A stretch of DNA of 64,000 nucleotides from Gluconobacter cerevisiae. GTDB lineage: Bacteria > Pseudomonadota > Alphaproteobacteria > Acetobacterales > Acetobacteraceae. Each line of letters opens with the position of its first letter. Position 1 is the stretch's first letter. Positions 18,189-26,712 of the stretch are shown one piece after another. The notes under the pieces are model-generated. The model ran no database searches. It was not told the DNA's origin and worked only from the letters and a program-made list of their open reading frames with translations. The stretch is from the NCBI RefSeq assembly GCF_015244675.1, contig NZ_JABCQO010000005.1, positions 1 through 64,000 of the forward strand, written 5' to 3'. A program made the translations under genes and the position numbers.

Positions 18189-19085
18189 TCAGGACACTCG
18201 GTTGACGACCGGGAAAGCAGGATCGCCAGGATTGGACACGACCAGAACCGGCTCGGCGGGATTGATCCCCTCGGGCGCCACGATGACGGTCTGCTCCAGG
18301 TAGCGTGGCATGAACGGGCGCAGGCCGAACTGGTAAATGGCGGCACCGATCGGACCACCGATCAGAGGAGCAACGATGGGCACCCAGAAGTAATTGCCCG
18401 GTGCTGGCAGTGCGCTCTGTCCCCAGCCAGCAAAGAAGCAGAACAGACGTGGACCAAAGTCACGGGCCGGATTGATCGCCCATGCGTCCAGATAACCGCA
18501 GGATGCACCGATGATCGCGACGAGCAGACCAATGATCAGCGCGCTGGAATTCGCCTGAGGAGCCTGCGTATTGTACTGGCAGGTAATCGCGAAAATCCCG
18601 AAAACCAGCACAGCCGTCAGAACCAGCTCGTCCCAGAACGCATGCGACACCGTGACGAAATCGCCGGGATGGGTGAAGAACACGCCTGCAGCACCGCCAT
18701 CGACGGCACGCGTCAGATTATGCGCCAGATTGAAATGGTCGATGACCGGCACATAAAGCGAGTAAATCACTGCCGCACCGGCAAAACCGCCCAGAACTTG
18801 AGCGCTAATGTAGGGAAGCACTTTCTTCCACGAAAAGCCGCGGAACATGGCCAGAGACAGCGTAACAGCCGGGTTTGCATGCGTTCCGCTAATCGCGCCG
18901 GTGGCGTAAATCGCCACCGTCACGCCCAGACCCCAGACGATACACACGCCCCAGTAGGCCGTTTTGTACGGACTGGGATCATAGAGCGAGTACATGGCCG
19001 CAACACCGTCTCCGAAAAGAATGATGATTGCGACTGCGAAGAACTCAGCAAGGAGTTCACCAAGGTAACGTCTGTTTTCTGACAT
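18189..19085 (-). CDS. glpF: Glycerol uptake facilitator (aquaglyceroporin)
   Basis: A 298-residue aquaporin-family channel for passive glycerol entry. Both signature boxes are present: HANPAVT (NPA at residues 71-73) and AINPARDFGPR (NPA at 205-207); the Asp after the second NPAR is the mark of glycerol-conducting members. Six hydrophobic helices are apparent. The C-terminal 40 residues after the last helix are hydrophilic and longer than in E. coli. It lies 35 bp downstream of glpD and 40 bp before glpK. Confidence 0.95.
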   Translation of the reverse strand: MSENRRYLGELLAEFFAVAIIILFGDGVAAMYSLYDPSPYKTAYWGVCIVWGLGVTVAIYATGAISGTHANPAVTLSLAMFRGFSWKKVLPYISAQVLGGFAGAAVIYSLYVPVIDHFNLAHNLTRAVDGGAAGVFFTHPGDFVTVSHAFWDELVLTAVLVFGIFAITCQYNTQAPQANSSALIIGLLVAIIGASCGYLDAWAINPARDFGPRLFCFFAGWGQSALPAPGNYFWVPIVAPLIGGPIGAAIYQFGLRPFMPRYLEQTVIVAPEGINPAEPVLVVSNPGDPAFPVVNRVS

Positions 19086-19120
19086 GACTGATATCCGCCA
19101 TGAAAATGAAGCAAATGAGG

Positions 19121-20704
19121 TCAGGCGACGTTCTGGCGCGCGACCGGATCGGTATTGGAAACAGAGGCGACGACCGCTGGCAGGCGGCCCTCGACATAGG
19201 TCTGAAGGACCGCGCGATCAGCGTCGTTGACGAACAGGCCAAGCCGTGAACGACGCCACAGGATGTCCTCGGCAGTACGGGCCCATTCGTTGTCGATCAG
19301 GTAATCCACTTCCCGCGCGCTGAGCGTATCGCCGAACATCTGGCCCATGCCCTCGGCATCGGCAGTAGCGATTTCGAAAGCCCGGAGCCCGTAATTGCGC
19401 ATCAGGCGCCATGAACTGCGCTCGGACAGATGCGGTGCGTATCCCCGGAAGCGACGAAGCTGTGCGTCGAAATCCTTTGGCGCGAACTCTCCGCCGGGAA
19501 GCGGGGTGCCATCCGTCCAGCCCGGCTTGTGCAGGACGGGAAGATGCGGCGCGAGCTTCTCGACGGCATGTTCGGCCAGTTTGCGGAACGTCGTGATCTT
19601 GCCACCGAAAACGGACAGGATCGGCGCGGCTGTCGCGTCCACATCCAGCACATAATCACGCGTCACGGCCGAGGCATTGCCCGAATTGTCGTCATAGAGC
19701 GGGCGCACGCCAGCATAGGTCCAGACGACGTCATCGGGGCTAACGGTTTTCGTGAAATAGCGGTTTACGCTCTCGCACAGATAACTGATTTCATCAGGCG
19801 AAATATTGACCGTCCCCGGGTCCTTCTCCCACGGAACATCCGTGGTGCCGATCAGGGTGAAATCCTTCTCGTAGGGAATGGCGAAAACGATCCGCTTGTC
19901 CGGGTTCTGGAAGATGTAGGCCTGCGAACCCTCAAAGACGCGCGGAACCACGATGTGGCTGCCTTTGACCAGACGTACCTTATTGCGGCTTGGCACGTTC
20001 AGGCGGTCCTGAAGAAGTTCGGCCACCCACGGGCCCGCGGCATTCACAAGCGCCTTTGCCTGAACCGTGCGCTGCTCACCCGTCTGGGTGTTTTCGAGCG
20101 TGGCGGTCCAGACTTGCGGGCCGCGAACAGCCTTGACGAGACGTGTGCGGGTCTGGACGTTCGCACCCACGCGCACGGCATCCATGGCGTTGAGAACCAC
20201 GAGCCGACTGTCCTGCACCCAGCCATCCGAATATTCAAAACCGCGCACATAGTCCGAACGCAGCGGCTTGCCCGCCGGGGCAGACCGCAGGTTCAGAGCC
20301 TTCGTTTTGGGAAGCGTCATGTTCGGGCACAGATGGTCGTACAGGAACAGTCCCGTACGCAGGAGCCAGGCCGGACGCAGCATTTTCGAGTGCGGCAGAA
20401 CGAAGCGCATCGGCCAAATGATGTGCGGTGCGATCTTCAGCAGACGCTCACGCTCCATCAGGGCCTCGCGGACCAGCCGAAACTCGTAATATTCGAGATA
20501 GCGCAGGCCACCATGAATAAGCTTAGTGCTGGCGGACGATGTATGGCTTGCAAGATCATCCTGCTCGACGAGAAGCACATTCGCCCCCCTGCCCGCGGCA
20601 TCTCTCGCAATTCCGCAGCCATTGATCCCGCCGCCCACAACCAGAAGGTCGTAGGGCGCGGCCGGATTGGCCGCAGATGAAACCTCATGAATCGATGACA
20701 TCAT
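19121..20704 (-). CDS. glpD: Aerobic glycerol-3-phosphate dehydrogenase
   Basis: A 527-residue membrane-associated FAD enzyme that oxidises glycerol 3-phosphate to dihydroxyacetone phosphate and reduces ubiquinone. The N-terminal FAD motif DLLVVGGGINGCGIARDAAGR, TKLIHGGLRYLE, and the C-terminal DxxxxRRSRLGLFV region fit GlpD. Two start codons stand in tandem (20704 and 20701); AGGAG lies 3 and 6 bases before them, so the second (MSSIHEV) may be the true one. First gene of glpD-glpF-glpK, with a double palindrome in its promoter matching GlpR sites. Confidence 0.95.
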   Translation of the reverse strand: MMSSIHEVSSAANPAAPYDLLVVGGGINGCGIARDAAGRGANVLLVEQDDLASHTSSASTKLIHGGLRYLEYYEFRLVREALMERERLLKIAPHIIWPMRFVLPHSKMLRPAWLLRTGLFLYDHLCPNMTLPKTKALNLRSAPAGKPLRSDYVRGFEYSDGWVQDSRLVVLNAMDAVRVGANVQTRTRLVKAVRGPQVWTATLENTQTGEQRTVQAKALVNAAGPWVAELLQDRLNVPSRNKVRLVKGSHIVVPRVFEGSQAYIFQNPDKRIVFAIPYEKDFTLIGTTDVPWEKDPGTVNISPDEISYLCESVNRYFTKTVSPDDVVWTYAGVRPLYDDNSGNASAVTRDYVLDVDATAAPILSVFGGKITTFRKLAEHAVEKLAPHLPVLHKPGWTDGTPLPGGEFAPKDFDAQLRRFRGYAPHLSERSSWRLMRNYGLRAFEIATADAEGMGQMFGDTLSAREVDYLIDNEWARTAEDILWRRSRLGLFVNDADRAVLQTYVEGRLPAVVASVSNTDPVARQNVA

Positions 20705-20718
20705 AATCTCCTGTCATC

Positions 20719-20757
20719 ACGCTCCAAAACGAGCGGTCGATGTTCGTTTTGGAGCAT
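20719..20757 (-). promoter_or_regulatory. Candidate paired GlpR operators upstream of glpD
   Basis: Two related sites in opposite orientation: ACGCTCCAAAACGAGCGG (20719-20736) and ATGTTCGTTTTGGAGCAT (20740-20757). Together they form a perfect 12-bp inverted repeat (GCTCCAAAACGA at 20721-20732, TCGTTTTGGAGC at 20744-20755). The second resembles the E. coli GlpR consensus (ATGTTCG...CGAACAT). The glpR gene is next upstream. The first site runs into the glpD ribosome binding site, which fits repression. Confidence 0.65.
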
Positions 20758-20819
20758 GTTGAGCGATAAAGAAAGGGGTTTATGTGATTCGTAACGCAAT
20801 AGTGTTAGAAGACGCTGCG

Positions 20820-21605
20820 TTATTCGTTATTTTCAGCCACATGCAGCGTGACACCCGCAGTATCCAAAAGCCGCTGAAAGGAGTCGGAGACCGGACGGTC
20901 CGTGATCAGGTCATCGATATCCCGCAGATCCCCTACCCTACCCAGCGGGTGACGCGTGAACTTCGTATGATCGGCCAACAGCAGAACACGGCGCGAGTTC
21001 CGGATAATTGTCCGTGCGCACTGGATTTCCTCCAGATCGAAATCCAGCAACGTGCCATCTTCCTCAATCCCGCTGATCCCGATCACGCCGAATTCCGTGC
21101 GAAACGAAGACAGGGTTTCGATGGCCGTGGCACCGAGAATGGCGCCGTCCTGCGGACGCAACTGTCCGCCCGCAATGATGGTATGAAAATCCGGTCGCCC
21201 AGAGACAAGAGACGCCACATGCAGGTTATTCGTCACAATCCGCAGATCCCGATGGCTTGTCAGAGAGCGTGCAAAGGCTTCCGTCGTTGTGCCGATATTG
21301 ATGAATAGAGACGAACGATCGGGAATCAGGGCCGCCGCATAACGTCCGATCGCATCCTTGGCAGAGGAATTGAGGATCTGGCGTGCGTCATAATCCAGAT
21401 TTTCAACCGTAGAGACTGGCGTTGCACCCCCGTGATGGCGGCACAGCAGACCAAGCTCCGCAAGATGGGTCACATCACGGCGAATGGTCTGAACCGCAAC
21501 GCTGAAATGCTGCGCCATCTCTTCATTGGCCATATAGCCCTGACTGCGAACCAGACGCACGATCTGGTCCTGTCTTGGGCTGGTGGAGGGTGGATCGTGA
21601 GGCAT
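20820..21605 (-). CDS. glpR: Glycerol-3-phosphate regulon repressor, DeoR family
   Basis: A 261-residue DeoR-type repressor. N-terminal helix-turn-helix (about residues 5-60: RQDQIVRLVRSQGYMANEEM, FSVAVQTIRRDVTHLAE, RHHGGA) is followed by a sugar-phosphate sensing DeoRC domain with IGTTTEAFA, TNNLHVA and GISGIEEDGTLLDFD, close to E. coli GlpR. The start at 21605 follows the family; the frame runs to 21662 but passes through a likely operator at 21627-21644. Glycerol 3-phosphate should relieve repression. Same strand as, and 115 bp upstream of, glpD. Confidence 0.92.
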   Translation of the reverse strand: MPHDPPSTSPRQDQIVRLVRSQGYMANEEMAQHFSVAVQTIRRDVTHLAELGLLCRHHGGATPVSTVENLDYDARQILNSSAKDAIGRYAAALIPDRSSLFINIGTTTEAFARSLTSHRDLRIVTNNLHVASLVSGRPDFHTIIAGGQLRPQDGAILGATAIETLSSFRTEFGVIGISGIEEDGTLLDFDLEEIQCARTIIRNSRRVLLLADHTKFTRHPLGRVGDLRDIDDLITDRPVSDSFQRLLDTAGVTLHVAENNE

Positions 21606-21626
21606 AATGGAATATCCAGGCGCGGA

Positions 21627-21644
21627 ATGTAAGAAAACGAACAT
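21627..21644 (-). promoter_or_regulatory. Candidate autoregulatory GlpR operator
   Basis: ATGTAAGAAAACGAACAT shares ATG, AAAACGA and ACAT with the reverse complement of the glpD operator (ATGCTCCAAAACGAACAT), 14 of 18 positions. It lies 22-39 bases upstream of the glpR start, where binding would block its own transcription. Confidence 0.5.
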
Positions 21645-21835
21645 AAGCGCACATTTACGCACACGGAAAGCCCGTTACACTCTGCAAGACCCTTTATTAC
21701 GGAAACGGCAAAGAAAATCCGAAACATTACAAGCCGTTACAGATCGTGCCCCAAAAGCCATATTCCGGCCATGTCAGAAGACTTACCTAAGACCGTACGT
21801 GCTCGGAATGAAACAATCGGGCCTGAAGGTGAGTT

Positions 21836-22252
21836 ATGAAGACAAGAGTATTCGCAGGACTGATGGCCGGTTGCCTCCTTGCCGCAGCCCCGCTCGCTTC
21901 CGCCGATCCGCGAAATTCCGGCCCTCAGGGTGGACCCGGATGGCATGGCGGTCCGGGAAGGAATGGCGATTATCGCGAAGGCGGGCGGCGCGGTAGTCCG
22001 GACCGGGTGTGGCGTCGTGGAGACCGTTATGATGGTCCCCGTGGTAATCGCTGGGCTGTCAATAACTGGCGCAGCTATCGTGGTCTATATGCCCCGCCGC
22101 CCGGCTATTACTGGACACGTTATGGAAATCAGTTCCTGCTGACAGCTCTGGCAACGGGTCTGATTGCGGGGGTTGTCAGCGCCAATGTGATGGCACCACC
22201 TCCAGGACCGCCCCCGCCACCTCCTCCCGGATATGGACCAGGGCCACGCTGA
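21836..22252 (+). CDS. RcnB-like periplasmic protein
   Basis: A 138-residue secreted protein. A signal peptide (residues 1-23, ending LASA) precedes a Gly/Arg/Pro-rich low-complexity region, then the RcnB-type core NWRSYRGLYAPPPGYYWTRYG, QFLLTALATGLIAGVV and a Pro-rich end. RcnB of E. coli helps nickel and cobalt homeostasis, but this broad family is common in Proteobacteria and metal specificity is not shown here. AAGGTGAG precedes the ATG. It converges on the ribokinase gene with a 9-bp gap. Confidence 0.75.
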   Translation: MKTRVFAGLMAGCLLAAAPLASADPRNSGPQGGPGWHGGPGRNGDYREGGRRGSPDRVWRRGDRYDGPRGNRWAVNNWRSYRGLYAPPPGYYWTRYGNQFLLTALATGLIAGVVSANVMAPPPGPPPPPPPGYGPGPR

Positions 22253-22261
22253 AAGAGTGAC

Positions 22262-23212
22262 TTACTGCTGAATAAGCGCCGCGACCTCACTCCATTCCGG
22301 CGCGGCGTCTGCGGCGCCCCGGCGGGTCGTGGCCAAAGCCCCACAAGCGGAAGCAACCCGGGCCGCTTCCGGCAGGCTCTCTCCGCGGGCCAGTGCAACC
22401 GCCAGCCCTGCATTAAAGCAGTCTCCGGCAGCCACGGTATCGATCGGAGTTACCTGAAATGGTGGAATATGGCCTGATGATGTTCCATCGTGCCAGAACA
22501 CGCCTTTCGCTCCCATCTTCACCAGAACGGCGCGAACACCTTTCGCCAACAGAGCTTCTGCGGCCTTCTTGGCCTCTTCAATGGTTGTAGGCCGTATGCC
22601 GGTGAGGCTGAACGTTTCGCTTTCATTCGGCGTAATGATATCGACCTCGGTCCACAAAGCATCGAGAAGCCCGTGTTCGGGCGCAGGGGCCGGATCGAGC
22701 ACGACGAAACCGCCCGCGCGCTTCGTCCGGTGTGCAGCAGCCAAAACGACTGTCTGCGGAATTTCCAGCTGAAGCAGCAGAACCGCTGCCCTGTCCAACC
22801 AGGGCGATGCCGCTCTGACATCCGTTTCGTCCACCGCCATATTTGCCCCACCAGCGACGGTGATGCAGTTCTCCGCCGATGCATCGATCCCGATCAGGGC
22901 AATGCCAGTCGGATGATCAGGATCATCATGCAGCGGAGACAGATCCACACCGAAACCCTCAAGGCTGGCCCGCGCCTGTGCCCCAAAAGCATCACGCCCC
23001 ACACGCCCGGCGAGAGCAACATCCACGTCGAGCGCTTGCGCCAACCTCGCAGCAGCGGCGGCCTGATTACTGCCCTTCCCGCCCAGTCCGATCGCATAAC
23101 TGTCGGCGTGAACGGTTTCTCCCGGTCGGGGAAGCCGCTGGCTGCGGGCCGTCAGATCAATATTGATACTGCCGAAAGAAAGGATCAGAGGCGTCCGCAA
23201 GGTCATGTCCAT
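22262..23212 (-). CDS. rbsK: Ribokinase (PfkB family)
   Basis: A 316-residue PfkB sugar kinase. It has SFGSINIDLTARSQRLPRPG, the ribokinase GLGGKGSNQAAAAARL, DxNE-like TPNESE and the catalytic DTVAAGDCFNAGLAVAL with anion-hole GAGD-type loop and base Asp. Ribokinase phosphorylates D-ribose to ribose 5-phosphate. The ATG at 23212 is chosen; a TTG at 23248 would add 12 residues and another ATG lies at 23206. No ribose transporter is adjacent. Confidence 0.88.
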   Translation of the reverse strand: MDMTLRTPLILSFGSINIDLTARSQRLPRPGETVHADSYAIGLGGKGSNQAAAAARLAQALDVDVALAGRVGRDAFGAQARASLEGFGVDLSPLHDDPDHPTGIALIGIDASAENCITVAGGANMAVDETDVRAASPWLDRAAVLLLQLEIPQTVVLAAAHRTKRAGGFVVLDPAPAPEHGLLDALWTEVDIITPNESETFSLTGIRPTTIEEAKKAAEALLAKGVRAVLVKMGAKGVFWHDGTSSGHIPPFQVTPIDTVAAGDCFNAGLAVALARGESLPEAARVASACGALATTRRGAADAAPEWSEVAALIQQ

Positions 23213-23491
23213 TAGGCCGGGAGCTGGAGAATAAGGAAGATTTTTCAAGCTTGCTTATCGGATGCCTCAACACCCTTCAAGCAGATCAGCCGGAAGATCC
23301 GCCGCAATGAAGCATCAGAGCATCATTGCCCGGCCCAAATCCGGATTCGTTTCTTCTCTGTGCAACTTTTTGCAGAAGCAGAAGTTTTCTTGGCTCGACT
23401 TCCATACCGGGTCGACAGGACTGTGCCTTTCACAAATGAATGTGATAGGCTTCACGCCTCCTGATGGCCGCGCGAAAGTGTCCTGTCCCCA

Positions 23492-23767
23492 ATGCGACCT
23501 GCCCGCCTCCGATCCTGCATTTCCGGCCCCGCTTTTCTCCTGACGGGCGGATGCACTCTTCGCGGCGCTCCGGCCTTTCCGATCATGGGAGCCTATTTCC
23601 CAGGCTGGATGGCCTGTGCCCTGATCGGCGTTGCAACGGCTGTCGGCCTGCGTGTCCTCTTTCTGCTGACAGGGCTTGATGCGCTGCTCAGCTTTCGTCT
23701 CTTCACCTATGTCGCCCTCGGCGTCATCGCCGCACTCACGGTGTGGACGCTGGTATTCGGACCCTGA
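23492..23767 (+). CDS. ytcA: YtcA-like small membrane lipoprotein
   Basis: A 91-residue protein with a short signal ending in a lipobox-like LTGGC (Cys21), then APAFPIMGAYFPGWMACALIG and two hydrophobic helices. E. coli YtcA has the same GC-x8-IGAYYPSW arrangement and likewise precedes mdtN-mdtO. It is the first gene of an exporter operon; the next gene starts only 2 bp after its stop (or overlaps if the earlier GTG is used). The ribosome binding site is poor, so the start could differ slightly. Confidence 0.78.
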   Translation: MRPARLRSCISGPAFLLTGGCTLRGAPAFPIMGAYFPGWMACALIGVATAVGLRVLFLLTGLDALLSFRLFTYVALGVIAALTVWTLVFGP

Positions 23768-23769
23768 TC

Positions 23770-24819
23770 GTGCAGCGCATCCCTGTCTCCAGCAAAAAAC
23801 CAGTCGGCATCATCATCGCGGTCCTGTGTGTGGGAGCGGCCACCGCTTTTGGCATCCACGTCTCTCATGAGGACAGTGCGCATCCCTCCTCCGATAGCGG
23901 CATCATCGATGCAGAAGTGGTGCATATCGCTTCGGTTGTGGGAGGACGCCTCAAAGCACTGAACGTATCGGTCAACCAGCGTGTGCACAAAGGCGATGCG
24001 CTGTACCAGATCGACCCCGAACCTTATGAACTGACGCTTCGACAGGCGAAAGCCAATCTGGATCTGGCCAATGCGGAAGTGGAGAACCAGACGCGTCTGC
24101 TCAGCGTCAAGACATCCAATGCCGCCACGGCCGGCGATCAGGTCTCCCGCGCCCAGACCAACCGGGATCTGGCAGCACGGACAGTAGAGCGGCTTCAGCC
24201 TCTGGCGGGAAAATCCTATATCCCCTGGCAGCAATACGATCAGGCCCGCGTCGCCCTGCATGACGCTGAAATCTCGCTGGCTCAGTCCCGCATCCAGTCC
24301 ACAGCGGCCACAACTGCGATTGGCGATCTGAAAAGTTCGATCGCCGCACGCGATGCGAGTCAGGCAGCGTACGACCGCATCCGGTATGAACTGCGGCAGA
24401 CCACGGTCATTGCTCCTGCGGACGGGTATGTCACGAGCCTGCGCGTCAAGGTCGGTGAGGTTCTGGCGCCCTCACAGTCTTTGTTTACGCTGATCGCGGA
24501 CAATGAGTGGTATGCGATGGCGAATATCCGGGAAGGCGATCTTGAGGCCGTAGGGGTTGGGGATTGCGTGACAGTTCACTCCATGATTGATCGGAACACA
24601 CCGATCCGAGGTCATGTCCAGAGTATCGGCTGGGGTGTTCTTTCGATGGATTCCTCCGGGATCGCCCGTTCGCTTCCCCTCGTGCCACGACAGATGGACT
24701 GGGTGCATGTGGCGCAGCGTTTCCCGGTCCGTATCCGGCTGGAGAAGGCAAACCCGCTTCTGCTGCGGCTCGGCGCCACCGCGACAGTCGAGGTCCGGCA
24801 TGGCGCTGCCTGTCCCTGA
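23770..24819 (+). CDS. mdtN: HlyD-type membrane fusion protein, MdtN family
   Basis: A 349-residue adaptor. An N-terminal anchor (about residues 11-30) is followed by a lipoyl half-motif (VVGGRLKALNVSVNQRVHKG, DALYQIDPEPYELTLRQA), a long helical hairpin and TTVIAPADGYVTSLRVKVGE. The later IREGDL, SIGWGVLSMDSSG and MDWVHVAQRFPVRI segments match MdtN specifically. The GTG at 23770 is chosen; an in-frame GTG at 23743 overlaps ytcA. It is translationally coupled to the next gene by a 20-bp overlap. Role: link between the MdtO-like pump and an outer-membrane channel. Confidence 0.87.
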   Translation: MQRIPVSSKKPVGIIIAVLCVGAATAFGIHVSHEDSAHPSSDSGIIDAEVVHIASVVGGRLKALNVSVNQRVHKGDALYQIDPEPYELTLRQAKANLDLANAEVENQTRLLSVKTSNAATAGDQVSRAQTNRDLAARTVERLQPLAGKSYIPWQQYDQARVALHDAEISLAQSRIQSTAATTAIGDLKSSIAARDASQAAYDRIRYELRQTTVIAPADGYVTSLRVKVGEVLAPSQSLFTLIADNEWYAMANIREGDLEAVGVGDCVTVHSMIDRNTPIRGHVQSIGWGVLSMDSSGIARSLPLVPRQMDWVHVAQRFPVRIRLEKANPLLLRLGATATVEVRHGAACP

Positions 24820-26647
24820 AACCTCCCCTTCTCCGGACGCCCCGACAAGGGAGGTGATCCAGTCCACCTCGCCCCTGCGCACACTCGGGCTGGCGCGGAT
24901 CTGGCGTCTGATATGGGACCCGGCTCCGGGGCGTATGGGCTATGCGCTGCGCATGGCGGCTGGCTGCACGACCACCGTTCTGGTCGGAGAAATCTGGCAG
25001 GTTCCCGATCTGGGAGTTCCAGCACTCGTGACGATGGCGCTGTGGCAAAAGGACCGCGTCACCAATGCTCTCGTCGGAGTTCTGGTGAACATCGTGGTGG
25101 TGTTCCTGCTCCTGCTTATCTATGGCCTGATCAAGATCACGCTGGATCATGCGATGGAACTGGTGATCGTGATCGCCCTCCTGTCGTTCGGGTTTTTCTT
25201 TCTGGGATCAGCCAGTAAACTTAAACCCGTCGCCTATATGTTCGGCCTGATTACGGTGTTCGGACTGGTCGTGATTGACCAGGTCCCGGTCGGGGAAGTC
25301 ATCACGCGGGCTATTCTCTATACGGATCTGTTCCTGGCTATGCCGGGCGCCGTCATGATCATACTCGGTCTGCTGATCTGCCCGTCTCCCCGCAGGGTGC
25401 TGACCGATGATATTGCGGCCCGTCTCCGCATGGCATGTCGTCTGTTGCGCGGCGCAGATGATCGCACCCACGAGCAGGCAACGGACATGCTGCGTAGCGG
25501 TACGACAGACATGATGAAGTCTGCGAAGATGGCCAGCCTGGAAAAAATCTGGGCAGCCAAGGATCTAGCCTGTCTCAGACAGTCCGCCAGGAGCAGCGTG
25601 GCTGTCCTCGCCCTTGCCGATGAAGCCAGTCGAAACGGAATATCAACCGAAGACGCAGTCTGCCTGATAGAAACTCTTGAAAAAATGGCTGCCATTTTCG
25701 CGGATGGTGACTATCCTGCCGCTATCGAAAGGCCGGCCGTCAGTTCAGCCTCCCCCGCAGGTGCCGCCCTAGCCGATATGCTGCCGGATTTCGCGACGCC
25801 ATCCGCGGAAGATGAAAAAACTGCTCCAAAAGAGAAAAAATCCGGCTTCTTTGCAGACGACGCCTTCAGCAACCCCGAGCATGTGCGTTTTGCAGTCAAA
25901 GGCACGGCAGGGGTGATGCTGAGCTATCTGGCGTTCATGGTACTGGACTGGCCCGGCATCCACACCTGCATCATCACCTGTTTCATCGTTGCACTACCGA
26001 CGATGGGGGAAATGGTTTCCAAGCTGACTCTGCGTATCTCAGGAGCACTTGTGGGTGGCGCGATTGGCATTGGCTCCATCATTTTCGTCATGCCTCAACT
26101 GGATGGAATCACCGGTTTTCTGATTCTGATTTTCGTGGTGTCCCTGCTCGCAGCATGGGTCAAAACCGGCGATGAGCGCATTGCCTATGCGGGATTTCAG
26201 ATCGGTCTCGCCTTTTACTTATCGGATCTGAAAGGCTTCGGGCCCACCAGCGATATGGAAACTGCACGAGACCGAATCATAGGGATCATGCTGGGCAATT
26301 TCATCACCTATGCCATGTTCACGAGCTTCTGGCCGGCGACCGCCCGGGACAGAATTGGAGAAGTTCTGCGCAAGCTGGCGCAAGCCCTTCAAAGACAGTC
26401 TCAGGCCTTCACGCCTCAAGCGCGCGCAGAGGCCATTGCCAACACCCAGTCCGCCCTTTCGGAAAGCGAACGCACGCTGGAATATATCATGGCGGAACCG
26501 ATCAACACGCTCGTTGACCTCCCCCGCCTGAGAGAAACGAAACATGCGCTTGATGACGCAGGATGCCTTTCGGAAGACCTGCTTGTCACACCCGAGAGAA
26601 CAGACCTGTCGGACCACACCGCGCGCCTGGAACGACTTGCAGGGTAA
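24800..26647 (+). CDS. mdtO: FUSC-family aromatic-compound exporter, MdtO type
   Basis: A 615-residue inner-membrane protein of the fusaric acid resistance (FUSC) group. Two membrane blocks (about residues 50-190 and 365-515) are separated by a soluble region with a Lys/Glu-rich linker, and a helical C-terminal domain follows (ARDRIGEVLRKLAQALQRQS onward). The ATG at 24800 has GAGG upstream and overlaps mdtN by 20 bp. In E. coli the MdtNOP set exports aromatic compounds; here no third gene (outer-membrane factor) follows, so the channel must come from elsewhere. Confidence 0.85.
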   Translation: MALPVPETSPSPDAPTREVIQSTSPLRTLGLARIWRLIWDPAPGRMGYALRMAAGCTTTVLVGEIWQVPDLGVPALVTMALWQKDRVTNALVGVLVNIVVVFLLLLIYGLIKITLDHAMELVIVIALLSFGFFFLGSASKLKPVAYMFGLITVFGLVVIDQVPVGEVITRAILYTDLFLAMPGAVMIILGLLICPSPRRVLTDDIAARLRMACRLLRGADDRTHEQATDMLRSGTTDMMKSAKMASLEKIWAAKDLACLRQSARSSVAVLALADEASRNGISTEDAVCLIETLEKMAAIFADGDYPAAIERPAVSSASPAGAALADMLPDFATPSAEDEKTAPKEKKSGFFADDAFSNPEHVRFAVKGTAGVMLSYLAFMVLDWPGIHTCIITCFIVALPTMGEMVSKLTLRISGALVGGAIGIGSIIFVMPQLDGITGFLILIFVVSLLAAWVKTGDERIAYAGFQIGLAFYLSDLKGFGPTSDMETARDRIIGIMLGNFITYAMFTSFWPATARDRIGEVLRKLAQALQRQSQAFTPQARAEAIANTQSALSESERTLEYIMAEPINTLVDLPRLRETKHALDDAGCLSEDLLVTPERTDLSDHTARLERLAG

Positions 26648-26670
26648 AGAGCAGTAGTGCTGCCATGAGG

Positions 26671-26708
26671 TGGTTTCCACTCACGTGAGAATATCCCCAT
26701 GGAAACCA
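26671..26708. repeat. Inverted repeat between mdtO and glycosyltransferase
   Basis: TGGTTTCC (26671-26678) and GGAAACCA (26701-26708) are exact inverted copies with a 22-base loop, between two convergent genes. It may act in transcription termination, but no T-tract follows. Confidence 0.35.
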
Positions 26709-26712
26709 AAGA

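Noticed and set aside
16691-18205. 504-codon plus-strand frame opposite glpK, and similar long frames opposite glpD (19430-20680) and glpF (18120-19082)
   Set aside because: Antisense frames of strongly conserved genes; translated products have no recognisable features and biased composition.
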